From positions 62,001 to 126,000 of the forward strand of contig NZ_JABFHF010000016.1 of the NCBI RefSeq assembly GCF_015476655.1: a DNA stretch of 64,000 nucleotides, written 5' to 3'. Shown here piece after piece: positions 45,611 to 55,354 of the stretch (the first letter of the stretch is position 1; every line of letters begins with the position of its first letter). Origin of the DNA: Aquiflexum lacus (GTDB lineage: Bacteria > Bacteroidota > Bacteroidia > Cytophagales > Cyclobacteriaceae). Under the pieces are notes generated by a model, which did no database searches, had not been told where the DNA came from, and saw only the letters and a list, made by a program, of their open reading frames with translations. The translations under genes were made by a program, and so were the position numbers.

Positions 45611-46684
45611 ATGCAACATATCAGGCTCTTGGTAATTTTTATAATTCTTGTTCCTATTTGCATGTCCTGCACAGAAGAAAAGGCAGCATCTCAGGACCAG
45701 CCGCTTGAATCCTTTCGGGGTGAGGTGGCGGCCACACCCGTCCGCACCGCAAAGGCTGAAAGGAAGACTTTTGATTACCTGATCAATGCCTCAGGAAAGA
45801 TTGAGGCTGTGGATCAGATTATGGTGGTGGCAGAAAGATCCGGTTACCTGGATGAACTCTCGGTCAAAGAGGGGGATTATGTGGAAAAAGGGAAAATCCT
45901 TGCCCGGATGGATCAGACCGAAAGTCAGATCAAACTTGAAAAGGCCAAGATAGCGGTGAAAAATGCCATCGTGACTTATCAGTCCGAGGCTTTTAATTTC
46001 CCCACCATTCTCAATGACTCCACTGACCTGCGCAAGCAGGAAATAGAGGAATACCTGATGGTCAAAAGCGGTCAATATGCTGCTGAGATAGAACTGAAAG
46101 AAGCAGAACTTGACCTGGAAAAAACCATCATCAAAGCCCCTACTTCAGGCCGTATCGCTGATCTCAAAACCAAAAGGGGCAGCATGGTCAATGCCGGGGA
46201 CGAACTTTTTGAAATCATCAACACCAACCAACTGGAACTCAAAGTCAAAGTCCTGGAATCGGATATCAACCTTATTTCCCTTGGACAAAAAGCTGAGATT
46301 TTCCCTGTTGGTGGAGCTGCTGAAGGCATCACCGGAACAGTCAAAAGCATCAATCCCAAGGTGGATGAAAACGGGCTTGTGCAGGTGGGTATTCTGATCG
46401 CCCAAGCCAAAGGACTGCTACCGGGAATGAACGCCCGCGCCATTATCCGTGCCCCGCAGAACAACAGCATCGTCGTACCCAAAGAAGCATTGGTGTACCG
46501 TTCCCAAAGGCCTGTTGTCTTTACGATTGAAAAAGAGGAATCCAAATGGAACTATGTGGAGGTAGGAAAGGATAACGGGAAGGAAGTGGAAATCTTGAGC
46601 GGCATAGAACCGGGCATGACCGTAATCACCTCCAATAACCTGCAATTGGCCCATCAGGCTCCAGTACAAATCATAAAAGACTAA
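45611..46684 (+). CDS. RND efflux periplasmic adaptor lipoprotein
   Basis: 357 residues. A lipoprotein signal (LVPICMSCTEE) precedes a membrane-fusion-protein body: lipoyl half-motif VVAERSGYLDELSVKEGDYVEKGKILARMDQ, a short alpha-hairpin (~residues 100-165), the second lipoyl half TIIKAPTSGRIADLKTKRGSMVNAGDELFEI, a beta-barrel and a membrane-proximal domain. It links inner-membrane RND pumps to an outer-membrane channel. It lies five bases before the first permease. No TolC-like gene is in the window. Confidence 0.93.
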   Translation: MQHIRLLVIFIILVPICMSCTEEKAASQDQPLESFRGEVAATPVRTAKAERKTFDYLINASGKIEAVDQIMVVAERSGYLDELSVKEGDYVEKGKILARMDQTESQIKLEKAKIAVKNAIVTYQSEAFNFPTILNDSTDLRKQEIEEYLMVKSGQYAAEIELKEAELDLEKTIIKAPTSGRIADLKTKRGSMVNAGDELFEIINTNQLELKVKVLESDINLISLGQKAEIFPVGGAAEGITGTVKSINPKVDENGLVQVGILIAQAKGLLPGMNARAIIRAPQNNSIVVPKEALVYRSQRPVVFTIEKEESKWNYVEVGKDNGKEVEILSGIEPGMTVITSNNLQLAHQAPVQIIKD

Positions 46685-46689
46685 GCGGG

Positions 46690-49600
46690 ATGGTAAGGTT
46701 TTTATTGGCAAGACCCATAGCTGTTTTAATGACTTTTTTGGCACTGATGGTTTTTTCGGTCATTGTGTTCAGGACTTTGCCCATTTCCCTGCTGCCCCCC
46801 ATCGATGTACCACAGATAGTGGTCAAGGTCAGTTACCCCAATGCCTCCCCCGAAGCCATAGAACAAAATGTGCTTTCGCCCATCAGGGAAGGCCTGATGA
46901 CCCTGAACGGGCTGGAAGACATGGAAAGCAAGTCAGGGTCCGAAGTGGGGACCATCCGATTGACCTTTGATTTTGGCACCAAAATGGAACTGGCTTATAT
47001 TGACGTCAACGAAAAGATTGACCGGATGACCAATTCGCTTCCTTCCGATCTCAGCCGCCCGCAGGTCATCCGGATCAATACTAATGATATTCCCGTTGTA
47101 AGGGTGCAAGTAGTCCCAAAAGCAGGATTTGATTTTACGGAAATCAGTCTTTTGACAGAGAATGTATTGAAAAAAAGACTGGAGCAATTGGAAGGGGTTT
47201 CATTAGTAGATATCAATGGCAAAAAAGACAGGATTATTACCGTCAGTCCCAACAAATCGGCACTCAGGGCTTTGGGCATGTCCGAAGAAAATGTCATCAA
47301 TGCCATCAAATTCGGCAATGAGGAACTACCGGGAATCAGTGTGGAAGATGGTCAGTTCCGGTATTACCTCAGACTTGCCACCCGGGTCGATTCTCCTTCG
47401 GATATTATGAAATTACCGGTTACTTCAGAAGAGGGTGTGACCATCGATCTGGGAAGGGTAGCTGATGTCCAATATGAGATCAATGATGTGTTGGGTTACC
47501 ACCTATTTGGTGAAAATGAAGGACTCGTCATCACTGTCCACAAACAGGCCTCTGCCAAAATGAACGAGTTGCTGCCCAAGGTTTATGAAGCCATTGAAAT
47601 TTTTAAGGAAGATTATCCACAGGTGGATTTTGAACTGACCCAGGACCAATCAGTCCTGCTCAATGCAGGTATCAGCAACTTGCAGACGAGTTTGCTGTTT
47701 GGTGGATTGTTTGCTTTTGGGGTACTATTTGTCTTTATGGGCAATTACCGGACTCCGGTGATTATCGGAATCTCATTGCCGGCCTCTTTATTGATCAGCT
47801 TTTTGGTGTTTTACTTTTTTGATATTTCCATCAATGTCATTTCCCTGTCAGGGCTTGCATTGGGTCTGGGGATGTTGATTGACAATTCCATCATTGTATT
47901 GGATAATATTACCAGAAAAAGAAAAGATGGCCTGCAGCTTTTTGATGCTTGTGTGGAAGGGGTAAATGAAGTCATGTCTGCTTTGATTAGTTCCGTGCTA
48001 ACTACTTTGGCCGTATTTATCCCCTTGGTTTTTCTCAGTGGTATTTCCGGGGCACTGTTTTTTGATCAGGCGGTTTCAGTTGCTGCGATATTGGGAGTTT
48101 CCCTGATGGTGGCATTTATTTTCCTTCCCATGCTCTACCAATTTTTCTTTAGGAAAAAGGCAGAAAAGGATGTCACCGATGAAGACAGCAGGTTTTTTAT
48201 GGGGATTCTACGAGGATATAAATCATTGTATAAAAAGATTTTCAGTCAGCGGAAACTGAGCTTAGGAATATTCCTTGTTTTGATTCCGGTTGGTCTTGGA
48301 TTGGCTTATTTGTTAGAATCAAGCGGGCTTCCTCCGATTGAAAAGTTCGATGCAGTCGTGTCCATAGACTGGAACGAACCCATAGGGGTAGAACAAAATA
48401 AGGACAGAGTTATGTCCTTGTTAAATTCCCTTGAAGGGGCATATCTCAAATCCGAAAGTGATATAGGGGTAAGGCAGTTCCTGCTTTTTGATGGGGAGAG
48501 TTCACTGCAGGAGGCGAGTCTGTATTTTCTTTTCGATACCCAGGAAGAGAAGACCGCTCAAATGCAAAAACTCAGGTCTTCGGTCATCAATAATTTCCCC
48601 AATGCACAGATTGAAGTCACCGATGCCCCCAATGCCTTTGACCAACTCTTTGCGGCAAACATTCCCTATTATGAAGTTAGGTGGAAGGACTTGGGAAACA
48701 AAAAGCCCATAGAAGAAAGCAGGATGGATATTTGGTTGGAAGAGTTTCCGGTGGCTGAATTTTCCAGGGGACCGGGATTGCAGAAGGAAGCCTCTGTTAT
48801 TTTCAGGTTGGATGCCGGTAAACTTGCCCTCTATGGTATCAGTGCCACTGATCTGCAGGAACAGGTCAAAAGACTGTTTGGCATGTATTCCATCACAGAT
48901 ATCAAGCGTTTTGGAGAGATCACTCCCATCAGGTTGAAATCCACAAGAGCTAATTTTGAAGAGATTTTGAGAAATAATTATCTAGCGGGCAAAGACGGCA
49001 ATGAATATGCGCTGAATAATTTTATCCGTTTTGATTATGAAAACCATTACAAATTTGTCACCGCAGACAAAGGGGGCATTTATCAATCCGTTTTGCTGGA
49101 ATCGGAAAATCCAAGTTCCTCCAATCGGGTAATTTCGAGATGGGCAGCTGACCGGAATCTGGGAGTATCTTTCTTTGGGCAATATTTTAAGGACAAAGAG
49201 ACCATTCAGGAATTGATAGGGATATTGTTGGTAGCGGTATTGTTGCTTTTCTTTATCCTATCAGCCCAGTTTGAGAGTTTCGTGCAGCCTCTGATCGTGA
49301 TTTTCACGCTTCCTTTGGGAATAGCAGGAGCATTCATTGTCCTATTGCTCACCGGCACCTCCCTCAATGTCATGTCAGCTATCGGTTTGGTGGTCATGTT
49401 GGGAATCATGGTGAATGATGCCATTTTGAAAATCGATACCATCAATAGGTTAAGAATAAAATACAGTCAGTCAATAGGTAGCGGGGAAGCTCTGGAAAGG
49501 GCCTTATATGAAGCCGGAGAAATCAGGCTCAAACCCATCTTGATGACATCCGTCACTACCATCCTTGCCCTGTTGCCGGTCGTCTTCAGTTCAGGACTTG

Positions 49601-49740
49601 GAGCAGATTTGCAGCGCCCCTTGGTCTTTTCCGTCATAGGCGGCCTGACCATCGGTACGTTTACGGCATTGTATTTTGTGCCTTTGGCTTATTGGTTTGT
49701 GGGGAGAGGCGAGAGACGAGAAGCGAGATTTGAGACTTAA
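46690..49740 (+). CDS. RND efflux permease, first of two
   Basis: 1016 residues with the RND layout: TM1 at the N-terminus, a large porter domain, TM2-6, a second porter domain and TM8-12. TM4 reads LGLGMLIDNSIIVLDN, retaining one of the two AcrB proton-relay Asp (Asp407-like) with Asn at the second position, as in many HAE-type pumps. The final residues GERREARFET are encoded by a purine-rich repeat, so the original C-terminus was probably shorter. It is tightly coupled to the adaptor gene upstream. Confidence 0.93.
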   Translation: MVRFLLARPIAVLMTFLALMVFSVIVFRTLPISLLPPIDVPQIVVKVSYPNASPEAIEQNVLSPIREGLMTLNGLEDMESKSGSEVGTIRLTFDFGTKMELAYIDVNEKIDRMTNSLPSDLSRPQVIRINTNDIPVVRVQVVPKAGFDFTEISLLTENVLKKRLEQLEGVSLVDINGKKDRIITVSPNKSALRALGMSEENVINAIKFGNEELPGISVEDGQFRYYLRLATRVDSPSDIMKLPVTSEEGVTIDLGRVADVQYEINDVLGYHLFGENEGLVITVHKQASAKMNELLPKVYEAIEIFKEDYPQVDFELTQDQSVLLNAGISNLQTSLLFGGLFAFGVLFVFMGNYRTPVIIGISLPASLLISFLVFYFFDISINVISLSGLALGLGMLIDNSIIVLDNITRKRKDGLQLFDACVEGVNEVMSALISSVLTTLAVFIPLVFLSGISGALFFDQAVSVAAILGVSLMVAFIFLPMLYQFFFRKKAEKDVTDEDSRFFMGILRGYKSLYKKIFSQRKLSLGIFLVLIPVGLGLAYLLESSGLPPIEKFDAVVSIDWNEPIGVEQNKDRVMSLLNSLEGAYLKSESDIGVRQFLLFDGESSLQEASLYFLFDTQEEKTAQMQKLRSSVINNFPNAQIEVTDAPNAFDQLFAANIPYYEVRWKDLGNKKPIEESRMDIWLEEFPVAEFSRGPGLQKEASVIFRLDAGKLALYGISATDLQEQVKRLFGMYSITDIKRFGEITPIRLKSTRANFEEILRNNYLAGKDGNEYALNNFIRFDYENHYKFVTADKGGIYQSVLLESENPSSSNRVISRWAADRNLGVSFFGQYFKDKETIQELIGILLVAVLLLFFILSAQFESFVQPLIVIFTLPLGIAGAFIVLLLTGTSLNVMSAIGLVVMLGIMVNDAILKIDTINRLRIKYSQSIGSGEALERALYEAGEIRLKPILMTSVTTILALLPVVFSSGLGADLQRPLVFSVIGGLTIGTFTALYFVPLAYWFVGRGERREARFET

Positions 49741-50429
49741 GATTTGAGAACCAAGAAACAAGAGCCAAGAACCAAGATGGGGGAAAGGGGTAGGAAGAGA
49801 AGTTTAAGGAGAATGAGTGGTAGTCAGAAATAAGAAAAATGGGTCAAGATAAAGGAAGGCCTGTCCTTGTCACTTCGACGACAGGAGAAGTCTGATTACT
49901 CGACTTAGAGAAATAGATCTCTCCAGTCGTACCAATGACATAAATGTAAAATACCCCTCGGCAAGCTCGGGGCCCGGAGAAATTGGTTAATAAAGGTGGG
50001 GGTGGGAAAAGCGGCGCCGCCGCTTTTCCCACCCCCACCTCCCATCAAGACGACCCCGGTGGCCGATCCCGATAACTATCGCGGACGAGGCCAAACAAAG
50101 GTGATCTTTAGAAAGAAGTCTATTTCTCTGATCTAGGTAATTAGATCTCTCCTGCCGTCGAGATGACAAGGAGAAGTTAATTGAAGTGCTTTGAACCTAA
50201 ATTTAGATCAACGGTGCCAATAAAATAACTATAAAATCAAGCGAATTAATCTAGCTGAAATAAAAGAAAAAAGGTTAAAGGAAAATTGTAATTAAAAAAA
50301 AAATGATGATACCATTCGACCATAAGCCATCTAAAGTCTTGGCTCTTGGTTCTTGCCTCTTGGTTCTATTATCTCACATCTCACATCTCCAATCTAAAAT
50401 CTACCTTCTAAAATCTTAAATCCCTCCCC
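49741..50429. other. 689-bp repeat-filled gap inside the RND locus
   Basis: In order: a purine-rich tract (AAGAAACAAGAGCCAAGAAC-like, to about 49790), the 307-bp composite inverted repeat (49865-50171), and a pyrimidine-rich tract (50335-50425, CTCTTGGTTCTTGCCTCTTG) that runs up to the next start codon. Small palindromes such as CCCGATAACTATCG near 50067 are embedded. No gene was seen. Confidence 0.7.
49865..50171. repeat. composite inverted-repeat element with a central 21-bp-arm hairpin
   Basis: The left arm (49865-49921) starts CCTTGTCACTTCGACGACAG. The right arm (50115-50171) is its inverted copy; I counted 43 of 57 positions identical, and nearly all differences are transitions. Between them, 49995-50015 and 50019-50039 are perfect 21-base complements around a 3-base loop (arm begins GGTGGGGGTGGG). 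There is no open frame. It resembles a non-autonomous MITE or a structured RNA. Solo end copies lie at 14781 and 61429. Confidence 0.75.
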
Positions 50430-53400
50430 ATGACCCCCTTCCGCATCATCATATCGTTCATCGTTCTTAGCATCATCGGGTTTGCGTTGGTGCCTAGGCT
50501 TTCTGTGGATCTAAATCCACGGGAGCGGGAACCTGTTTTGACGGTGAGTTATGGGGTACCGCAATCAAGTCCTGAATTGGTGGAAAAACTGGCCACTTCT
50601 CCTTTGGAAGGTGCCTTATCACAATTGGCTGATCTGAAGAAAATCAATTCATTGTCGAATTACGACCGGGGATCGATTACCCTTAGGTTTGACAAAGAAA
50701 CGGATATGGAGTTCAAGAAATTTGAGGTGGCATCCATCATCCGGCAGGTTTACCCCTCCATGGACAGGAAAGTATCTTACCCCTTGGTCACCCAAACCGA
50801 GGAAAGAAGAAATGACCAGAAAACTCCGATCTTGACCTATTCTGTCAATGGCCCTTTTGCTTCTTTTGAAATAAAAAAAATAGCCGAGGATGTGCTGAAG
50901 ACCTCATTGAACCGCTTTGAGGAAATAGAAGAAATCACCATCCGGGGAGCAAATGACCTGCAGTTGTACGTCACCTATGATATCAAAAGGCTACAGGCAT
51001 TCAGGTTGTCCAAGTCCGATGTGGAAGCCGTCATCAGAAACGCCTTTGGCAGGTCTTATCCCGGTTCTTTGGTTAACAACCGCGGAGAAACCCTTTTTAT
51101 CCAAGTTGACCGTTCGCTCAACAGCCTAAGCCAACTTGAAAACCTTTTGGTCACCAATCGGGAAGGGAAGGAGATTTTCCTGAAAGATCTGGCAAGGTTG
51201 ACCTTGGAAGAAGCGGAACCTTCTTCCTATTACCGCATCAACGGCAACAATTCCGTCACCTTATCCATCATCAACAGGGACGGGGTCAACAAAGTCCTTT
51301 TGGCCAAAAGCATAAAAGCAACCATAGAAGCTGCAAAACCTTTGCTTCCGGCAGGATTTGAGGTCAGGTTGGAAAATGATGATACAGAGTTTTTGGAAAA
51401 AGAACTGAACAAGATTTATAAGCGGTCAGGACTCTCCGTTCTGATTTTGATCATTTTCATATTCCTGATCAACAGAAACCTGCGCTACCTCAGCATTTTA
51501 TTTTTGGGCATTTTGATCAACCTGAGCATTACCGGGATTATCCTTTACCTGATGAAAGTGGACATCCACTTGTATTCACTTGCTGGATTGACGATATCAT
51601 TTGGGCTGATTGTGGACAATGCCATTATCATGATTGACCATCTGCACAAGCATAAGAACAGAAAGGTTTTTGTGGCATTATTGGCGGCGTCCCTTACCAC
51701 CATTGCGGCCTTGATGATAGTTTTCTTTTTGCCTGAGGAAGACAGAAAAAACCTGACAGAATTTTCGGTGGTAGTGGCTGTCATGTTGGCGGTTTCACTT
51801 TTGGTGGCTTTGTTGTTTACCCCGGCCATGTATGAGATTCTTTTTGGACATAAAGCCAAAAAGGGTAGGGTCCTGACAGTGAAACAGCTCAGAAAGAGGG
51901 TAAGGGCTTTTGGGGCTTACAAGAGAAGTATAGGTTTTGTGGCGAGGTTCAGAAAAACTTTTGTTACCGCCATAGTGCTGCTTTTTGGTCTTCCGGTATT
52001 TTTCCTTCCTGCCAAATGGGAGGGACAGGAATGGTACAATAAATCCATTGGAAGTACCGTCTATCAGGAAGACATCAGGCCGCACGTGGATAAATACCTG
52101 GGCGGTTCATTGAGGATGTTTGTTAGGGGTGTATTTGAAAAATCATCCTATAGAGAAGCCGAAAAGACGAGATTGTATGTCAACGCAAGACTTCCTTTTG
52201 GGAACACGCTGGATCAGATGGATTTTATCATGAAGGAGTTTGAGGGATTTCTCAAAGGGGTGGAAGGCATTGACCAATTCGTGACCTATGTGCAGTCAGG
52301 TCAGAATGCCAATATCACGATTACTTTCAAGGAGGCTTATGAGAAATCAGCTTTACCTTACCAACTGAAAGGCCGGCTATCCGTCAAATCCACAGATTGG
52401 TCCGGAGCAAGGTGGCTCATTAGTGGAGTGGGGCAGGGGTTTTATACCGGTGGCAGTGGAGAAGGAATCCCATCTTTCAAGGTGACCATGAAAGGGTATA
52501 ATTTTGATGAACTGGAGAGACAGTCCGAGGTTTTGGCAGAGAAACTTTTGCAGCACAAGCGGATTCAGGAGGTCAATACCAATGAAAGATTGGGCTGGAA
52601 CGAGCAAAAGACAGAGGAATATGTGCTGCGTTTGGATCAGGGTAAAATGGCCCTGGCAAGATCCAATCAATACCAGGTTATCAATGCCCTGAATGATGTA
52701 TCCAAGCCTTCCAGTCCAAGTACTTACTTGACCTTGGATGAAAAAAACTATGGCGTGGTGGTCCGGGAACTCGAATCCGATAAATACTCCAAGTTTGACC
52801 TGGAAGAAAACAGTCTGATCAGTGGTGAGGACAAGATTTTCAAAGTGAGCAATTTTGGTACCCTGAGCAAGGAAACCACCACCAATGCCCTGCACAAAGA
52901 AGACCGGCAGTATATCCGTTTGGTGGCATTTGAATATATGGGTTCGGCCAAATTCGGAAATGAATACCTGGATGAGGTTTTGGAAGAAATGAAAGCCAAT
53001 ATGCCCATAGGCTATACCGCTTCCAAGCAGACCTGGTCCTGGAATTGGGAAAAGGCAAAGCGTCAGTATAGTTTGATTTTGGTATTGATAGTGGGTATAT
53101 TCTTTATCACATCCGTATTGTTCGAAAACCTCAAGCAGCCTTTTTATATCATTGTCATCATCCCGATATCCTTTATCGGTTTGTTTCTGGTTTTCTCCCT
53201 GTTTGATTTTTACTTCGATCAAGGGGGATATGCGGCATTTGTCATGTTGGGCGGCTTGGCGGTCAATGCGGCCATTTTTATTGTCAATGACCTGAACAAC
53301 CGAAAGGTCGGTCTTTACAACCGAAACGTGTTGAAAGCAGTAGCAGGAAAGGCAGTCCCTATCATGCTGACCATTTTGTCTACCTGTTTTGGTCTGATAC

Positions 53401-53534
53401 CATTTATCATGGAAGGACAGAATGAGATCTTCTGGTTCAGCTTGGCGATTGGAACCATCGGGGGATTGATATTCAGTATTGTGGGGGTGTTTCTGGGATT
53501 GCCGGTGTTTTTGTGGAGGAAGAATCAAAGGTAA
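50430..53534 (+). CDS. RND efflux permease, second of two
   Basis: 1034 residues and clearly related in architecture, but not close in sequence, to the first permease. The N-terminal helix FRIIISFIVLSIIGFALVPRLSVDLNPREREP is typical of Bacteroidota HAE-like pumps. TM4 reads ISFGLIVDNAIIMIDHL, again with Asp-Asn. With one adaptor and two permeases the locus resembles heteromeric MdtABC-type pumps; that is an inference. A 383-codon open frame on the opposite strand near the end is a shadow. Confidence 0.92.
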   Translation: MTPFRIIISFIVLSIIGFALVPRLSVDLNPREREPVLTVSYGVPQSSPELVEKLATSPLEGALSQLADLKKINSLSNYDRGSITLRFDKETDMEFKKFEVASIIRQVYPSMDRKVSYPLVTQTEERRNDQKTPILTYSVNGPFASFEIKKIAEDVLKTSLNRFEEIEEITIRGANDLQLYVTYDIKRLQAFRLSKSDVEAVIRNAFGRSYPGSLVNNRGETLFIQVDRSLNSLSQLENLLVTNREGKEIFLKDLARLTLEEAEPSSYYRINGNNSVTLSIINRDGVNKVLLAKSIKATIEAAKPLLPAGFEVRLENDDTEFLEKELNKIYKRSGLSVLILIIFIFLINRNLRYLSILFLGILINLSITGIILYLMKVDIHLYSLAGLTISFGLIVDNAIIMIDHLHKHKNRKVFVALLAASLTTIAALMIVFFLPEEDRKNLTEFSVVVAVMLAVSLLVALLFTPAMYEILFGHKAKKGRVLTVKQLRKRVRAFGAYKRSIGFVARFRKTFVTAIVLLFGLPVFFLPAKWEGQEWYNKSIGSTVYQEDIRPHVDKYLGGSLRMFVRGVFEKSSYREAEKTRLYVNARLPFGNTLDQMDFIMKEFEGFLKGVEGIDQFVTYVQSGQNANITITFKEAYEKSALPYQLKGRLSVKSTDWSGARWLISGVGQGFYTGGSGEGIPSFKVTMKGYNFDELERQSEVLAEKLLQHKRIQEVNTNERLGWNEQKTEEYVLRLDQGKMALARSNQYQVINALNDVSKPSSPSTYLTLDEKNYGVVVRELESDKYSKFDLEENSLISGEDKIFKVSNFGTLSKETTTNALHKEDRQYIRLVAFEYMGSAKFGNEYLDEVLEEMKANMPIGYTASKQTWSWNWEKAKRQYSLILVLIVGIFFITSVLFENLKQPFYIIVIIPISFIGLFLVFSLFDFYFDQGGYAAFVMLGGLAVNAAIFIVNDLNNRKVGLYNRNVLKAVAGKAVPIMLTILSTCFGLIPFIMEGQNEIFWFSLAIGTIGGLIFSIVGVFLGLPVFLWRKNQR

Positions 53535-53930
53535 TGGTTTCCCGCAAAGGCGCTAAGACGCAAAGGAAATTTAATAAGACAAAGACACTAAAGGACAAAG
53601 AAAATTTGAACCATCAATAACACTAAACCAAATCCTAAAAAGATTTGAAAAGAAAAAATTGATGGCACGCTGATAACGCAGATATAGCTGATTTTCACTG
53701 ATTTTTTTACCTGCGTGAATCAGCTAAATCAGTTTCATCAGCGTTCCCATAAGACCCTGCAAGAGACACAAAGGACCAAAACATATAAAGATTAAGATCT
53801 CGATATAGTCCGAAAACACGCCTATTCTATGTGTGCTATGATTCTATGTGGTTTAAATTTTGGGCCAGTAAAATAATCTGTGAAAATCAGCCAAATCAGC
53901 GTTATCAGTGTTCCCAAAAAAAACCTCCTC
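53535..53930. other. repeat-filled gap after the second RND permease
   Basis: It holds a GCAAAGGCGCTAAGACGCAA tract (53540-53600) and two copies of text like CGCTGATAACGCAGAT and TGAAAATCAGCCAAATCAGC (53660-53755 and 53875-53915, partly inverted). No gene was seen. Confidence 0.55.
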
Positions 53931-54071
53931 TCAATCCAAATTTCCAAAAACCTCCTCCAGATCCAGTTCGAATCCGGGAATGCATTTGCTATTTGCCACA
54001 TCGCCATGGGTGAAAAGCCGGGAAGGTTTATACTTACCTTCCTCGAGGCTGTAAATCAAAAGTGTATGTTT
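53931..54071 (-). pseudogene. C-terminal remnant of a Uma2-family gene
   Basis: On the minus strand about 47 codons read TLLIYSLEEGKYKPSRLF, then THGDVANSKCIPGFELDLEEVF and a stop. This aligns with the end of the full Uma2 gene at 56103 (TLLIYSLTNGSYIASKLF, GDIVNSECIEGFSLDLEYVF). Nothing upstream matches the rest of the family, so it is a 5'-deleted fragment of a paralogue, not a recent copy. Confidence 0.8.
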
Positions 54072-54167
54072 TAACCAAGTTTTTTTAGATATGCTCAATC
54101 CAATTGCAGGATGGGTATCGTAACTGTGTGCAAATATTATTTAAAACCGACTAAAATAAATCACACA

Positions 54168-55184
54168 ATGAAAAAGTTAAGATTAAATCAAAGCTTGTAT
54201 CTGTTTGCAATGCTATTATTTGTAGGAGCATTCTCGGCATGTAATGATGACAATGATCAGGAGCCAATGCGAATGCTTGAAATGGAAAGCTTTACCTATG
54301 CTTTCAATGAAGGCCAATTGTTAAATAGCCCAGCCACTGCCTATGATGGCGATGGAGAGGGGGATCATCCCAGAAATCTTTCGGCTAAATTGGATATAGA
54401 AGAAATGGCAAACGGAATGGCCAAAGTCACTGTGACGATTGAAAATGGGATTGATGGTTTGCAATATGCCGTGCATGCACATGATGCCGCCGATCCATCT
54501 ACCACTCCAAATGGTACACCATACTCAGAATCGCCTAATGGTGGTGTTTTTGCAGGTATGATTACCATAGCAGGTGGAACAGGAACAAGGACTGTTGAAA
54601 CCGAGATGCCTTACAGCATGCTTGTCAATGATTATGAAGGATTCTTTGTGATTCATGATCCAACCCAACCGATTAGTACTACAAACCTTTCCACCTATTT
54701 GGTTTTAGGAGTTTTTGCCCAAAGTTTGACTGCTGGAGAAGCAAATTTAAGAACTACAGAATTTAATTACAGTTTCAACGAAGGACAAGCCTTGGATAAT
54801 CCTGCTATTGCTTATGATGGAGAACATCCAAGAAATTTGATGGCAAAAATCATGGTTGAGGAAAAAATTGACGGGACGTCCAAAGTTACTGTTTCCCTGA
54901 TGAATACCCTGAATGGAAGAATGTACCCTGTACATGCCCATGATGCGGCAGATCCTAGTACCACTCCAAACGGAACACCATATAATGAATCTCCAAACGG
55001 AGCGATATTTGCCGGGATGATTTCGGGTAATGGAGGAACAGCCATGGCGTCCAATGACCTGGATATTTCATTCAATGAATTGACAAGAAACTACGAAGGC
55101 TTTTTCGTGGTGCACGATCCTACGCAGGACCTGAGTACTACTGATTTGACCACTTACCTGGTGTTGGGTCTCTTTGCGAGATAA
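54168..55184 (+). CDS. lipoprotein with two tandem VHAHDAADP domains
   Basis: 338 residues from the ATG at 54168, chosen because it gives a proper lipoprotein signal (LLFVGAFSACNDD). Two homologous domains of about 145 residues follow, each starting F-x-Y-x-FNEGQ, with an AYDGEHPRNL or DGDGEGDHPRNL segment, then VHAHDAADPSTTPNGTPY-SESPNG, and ending YEGFFV-HDPTQ...STYLVLG. The HAHD and HPRN elements look like metal-binding clusters. Some resemblance to CHRD-type beta domains is possible but unproven. Function unknown. It has its own terminator. Confidence 0.85.
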   Translation: MKKLRLNQSLYLFAMLLFVGAFSACNDDNDQEPMRMLEMESFTYAFNEGQLLNSPATAYDGDGEGDHPRNLSAKLDIEEMANGMAKVTVTIENGIDGLQYAVHAHDAADPSTTPNGTPYSESPNGGVFAGMITIAGGTGTRTVETEMPYSMLVNDYEGFFVIHDPTQPISTTNLSTYLVLGVFAQSLTAGEANLRTTEFNYSFNEGQALDNPAIAYDGEHPRNLMAKIMVEEKIDGTSKVTVSLMNTLNGRMYPVHAHDAADPSTTPNGTPYNESPNGAIFAGMISGNGGTAMASNDLDISFNELTRNYEGFFVVHDPTQDLSTTDLTTYLVLGLFAR

Positions 55185-55208
55185 TCTAATTCTGAAGACA
55201 TCAAATAA

Positions 55209-55238
55209 AAAAAACCGGCAATCAATGCCGGTTTTTTT
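55209..55238 (+). terminator. intrinsic terminator after the duplicated-domain lipoprotein
   Basis: AAAACCGGCA and TGCCGGTTTT pair around a short loop and are followed by a T run. Confidence 0.9.
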
Positions 55239-55354
55239 ATTGGTGATAGTTGGTTTAGTTTCAAGCAGTATTTTACAATTATTATGCCAATGCTTTTCTT
55301 TATGGTGTTCACCTTTCCTGAATTCTACGAGTTATAGTTTTAAATGGATTCCAC

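Noticed and set aside
52377-53528. Long open frame (383 codons) antisense to the second RND permease
   Set aside because: His/Gln-rich translation typical of a shadow of a hydrophobic gene; the permease frame is certain.
53960-53985. A TTCGAATCC motif resembling a tRNA T-loop
   Set aside because: It encodes GFELD of the Uma2 remnant, and no cloverleaf arms could be drawn around it.
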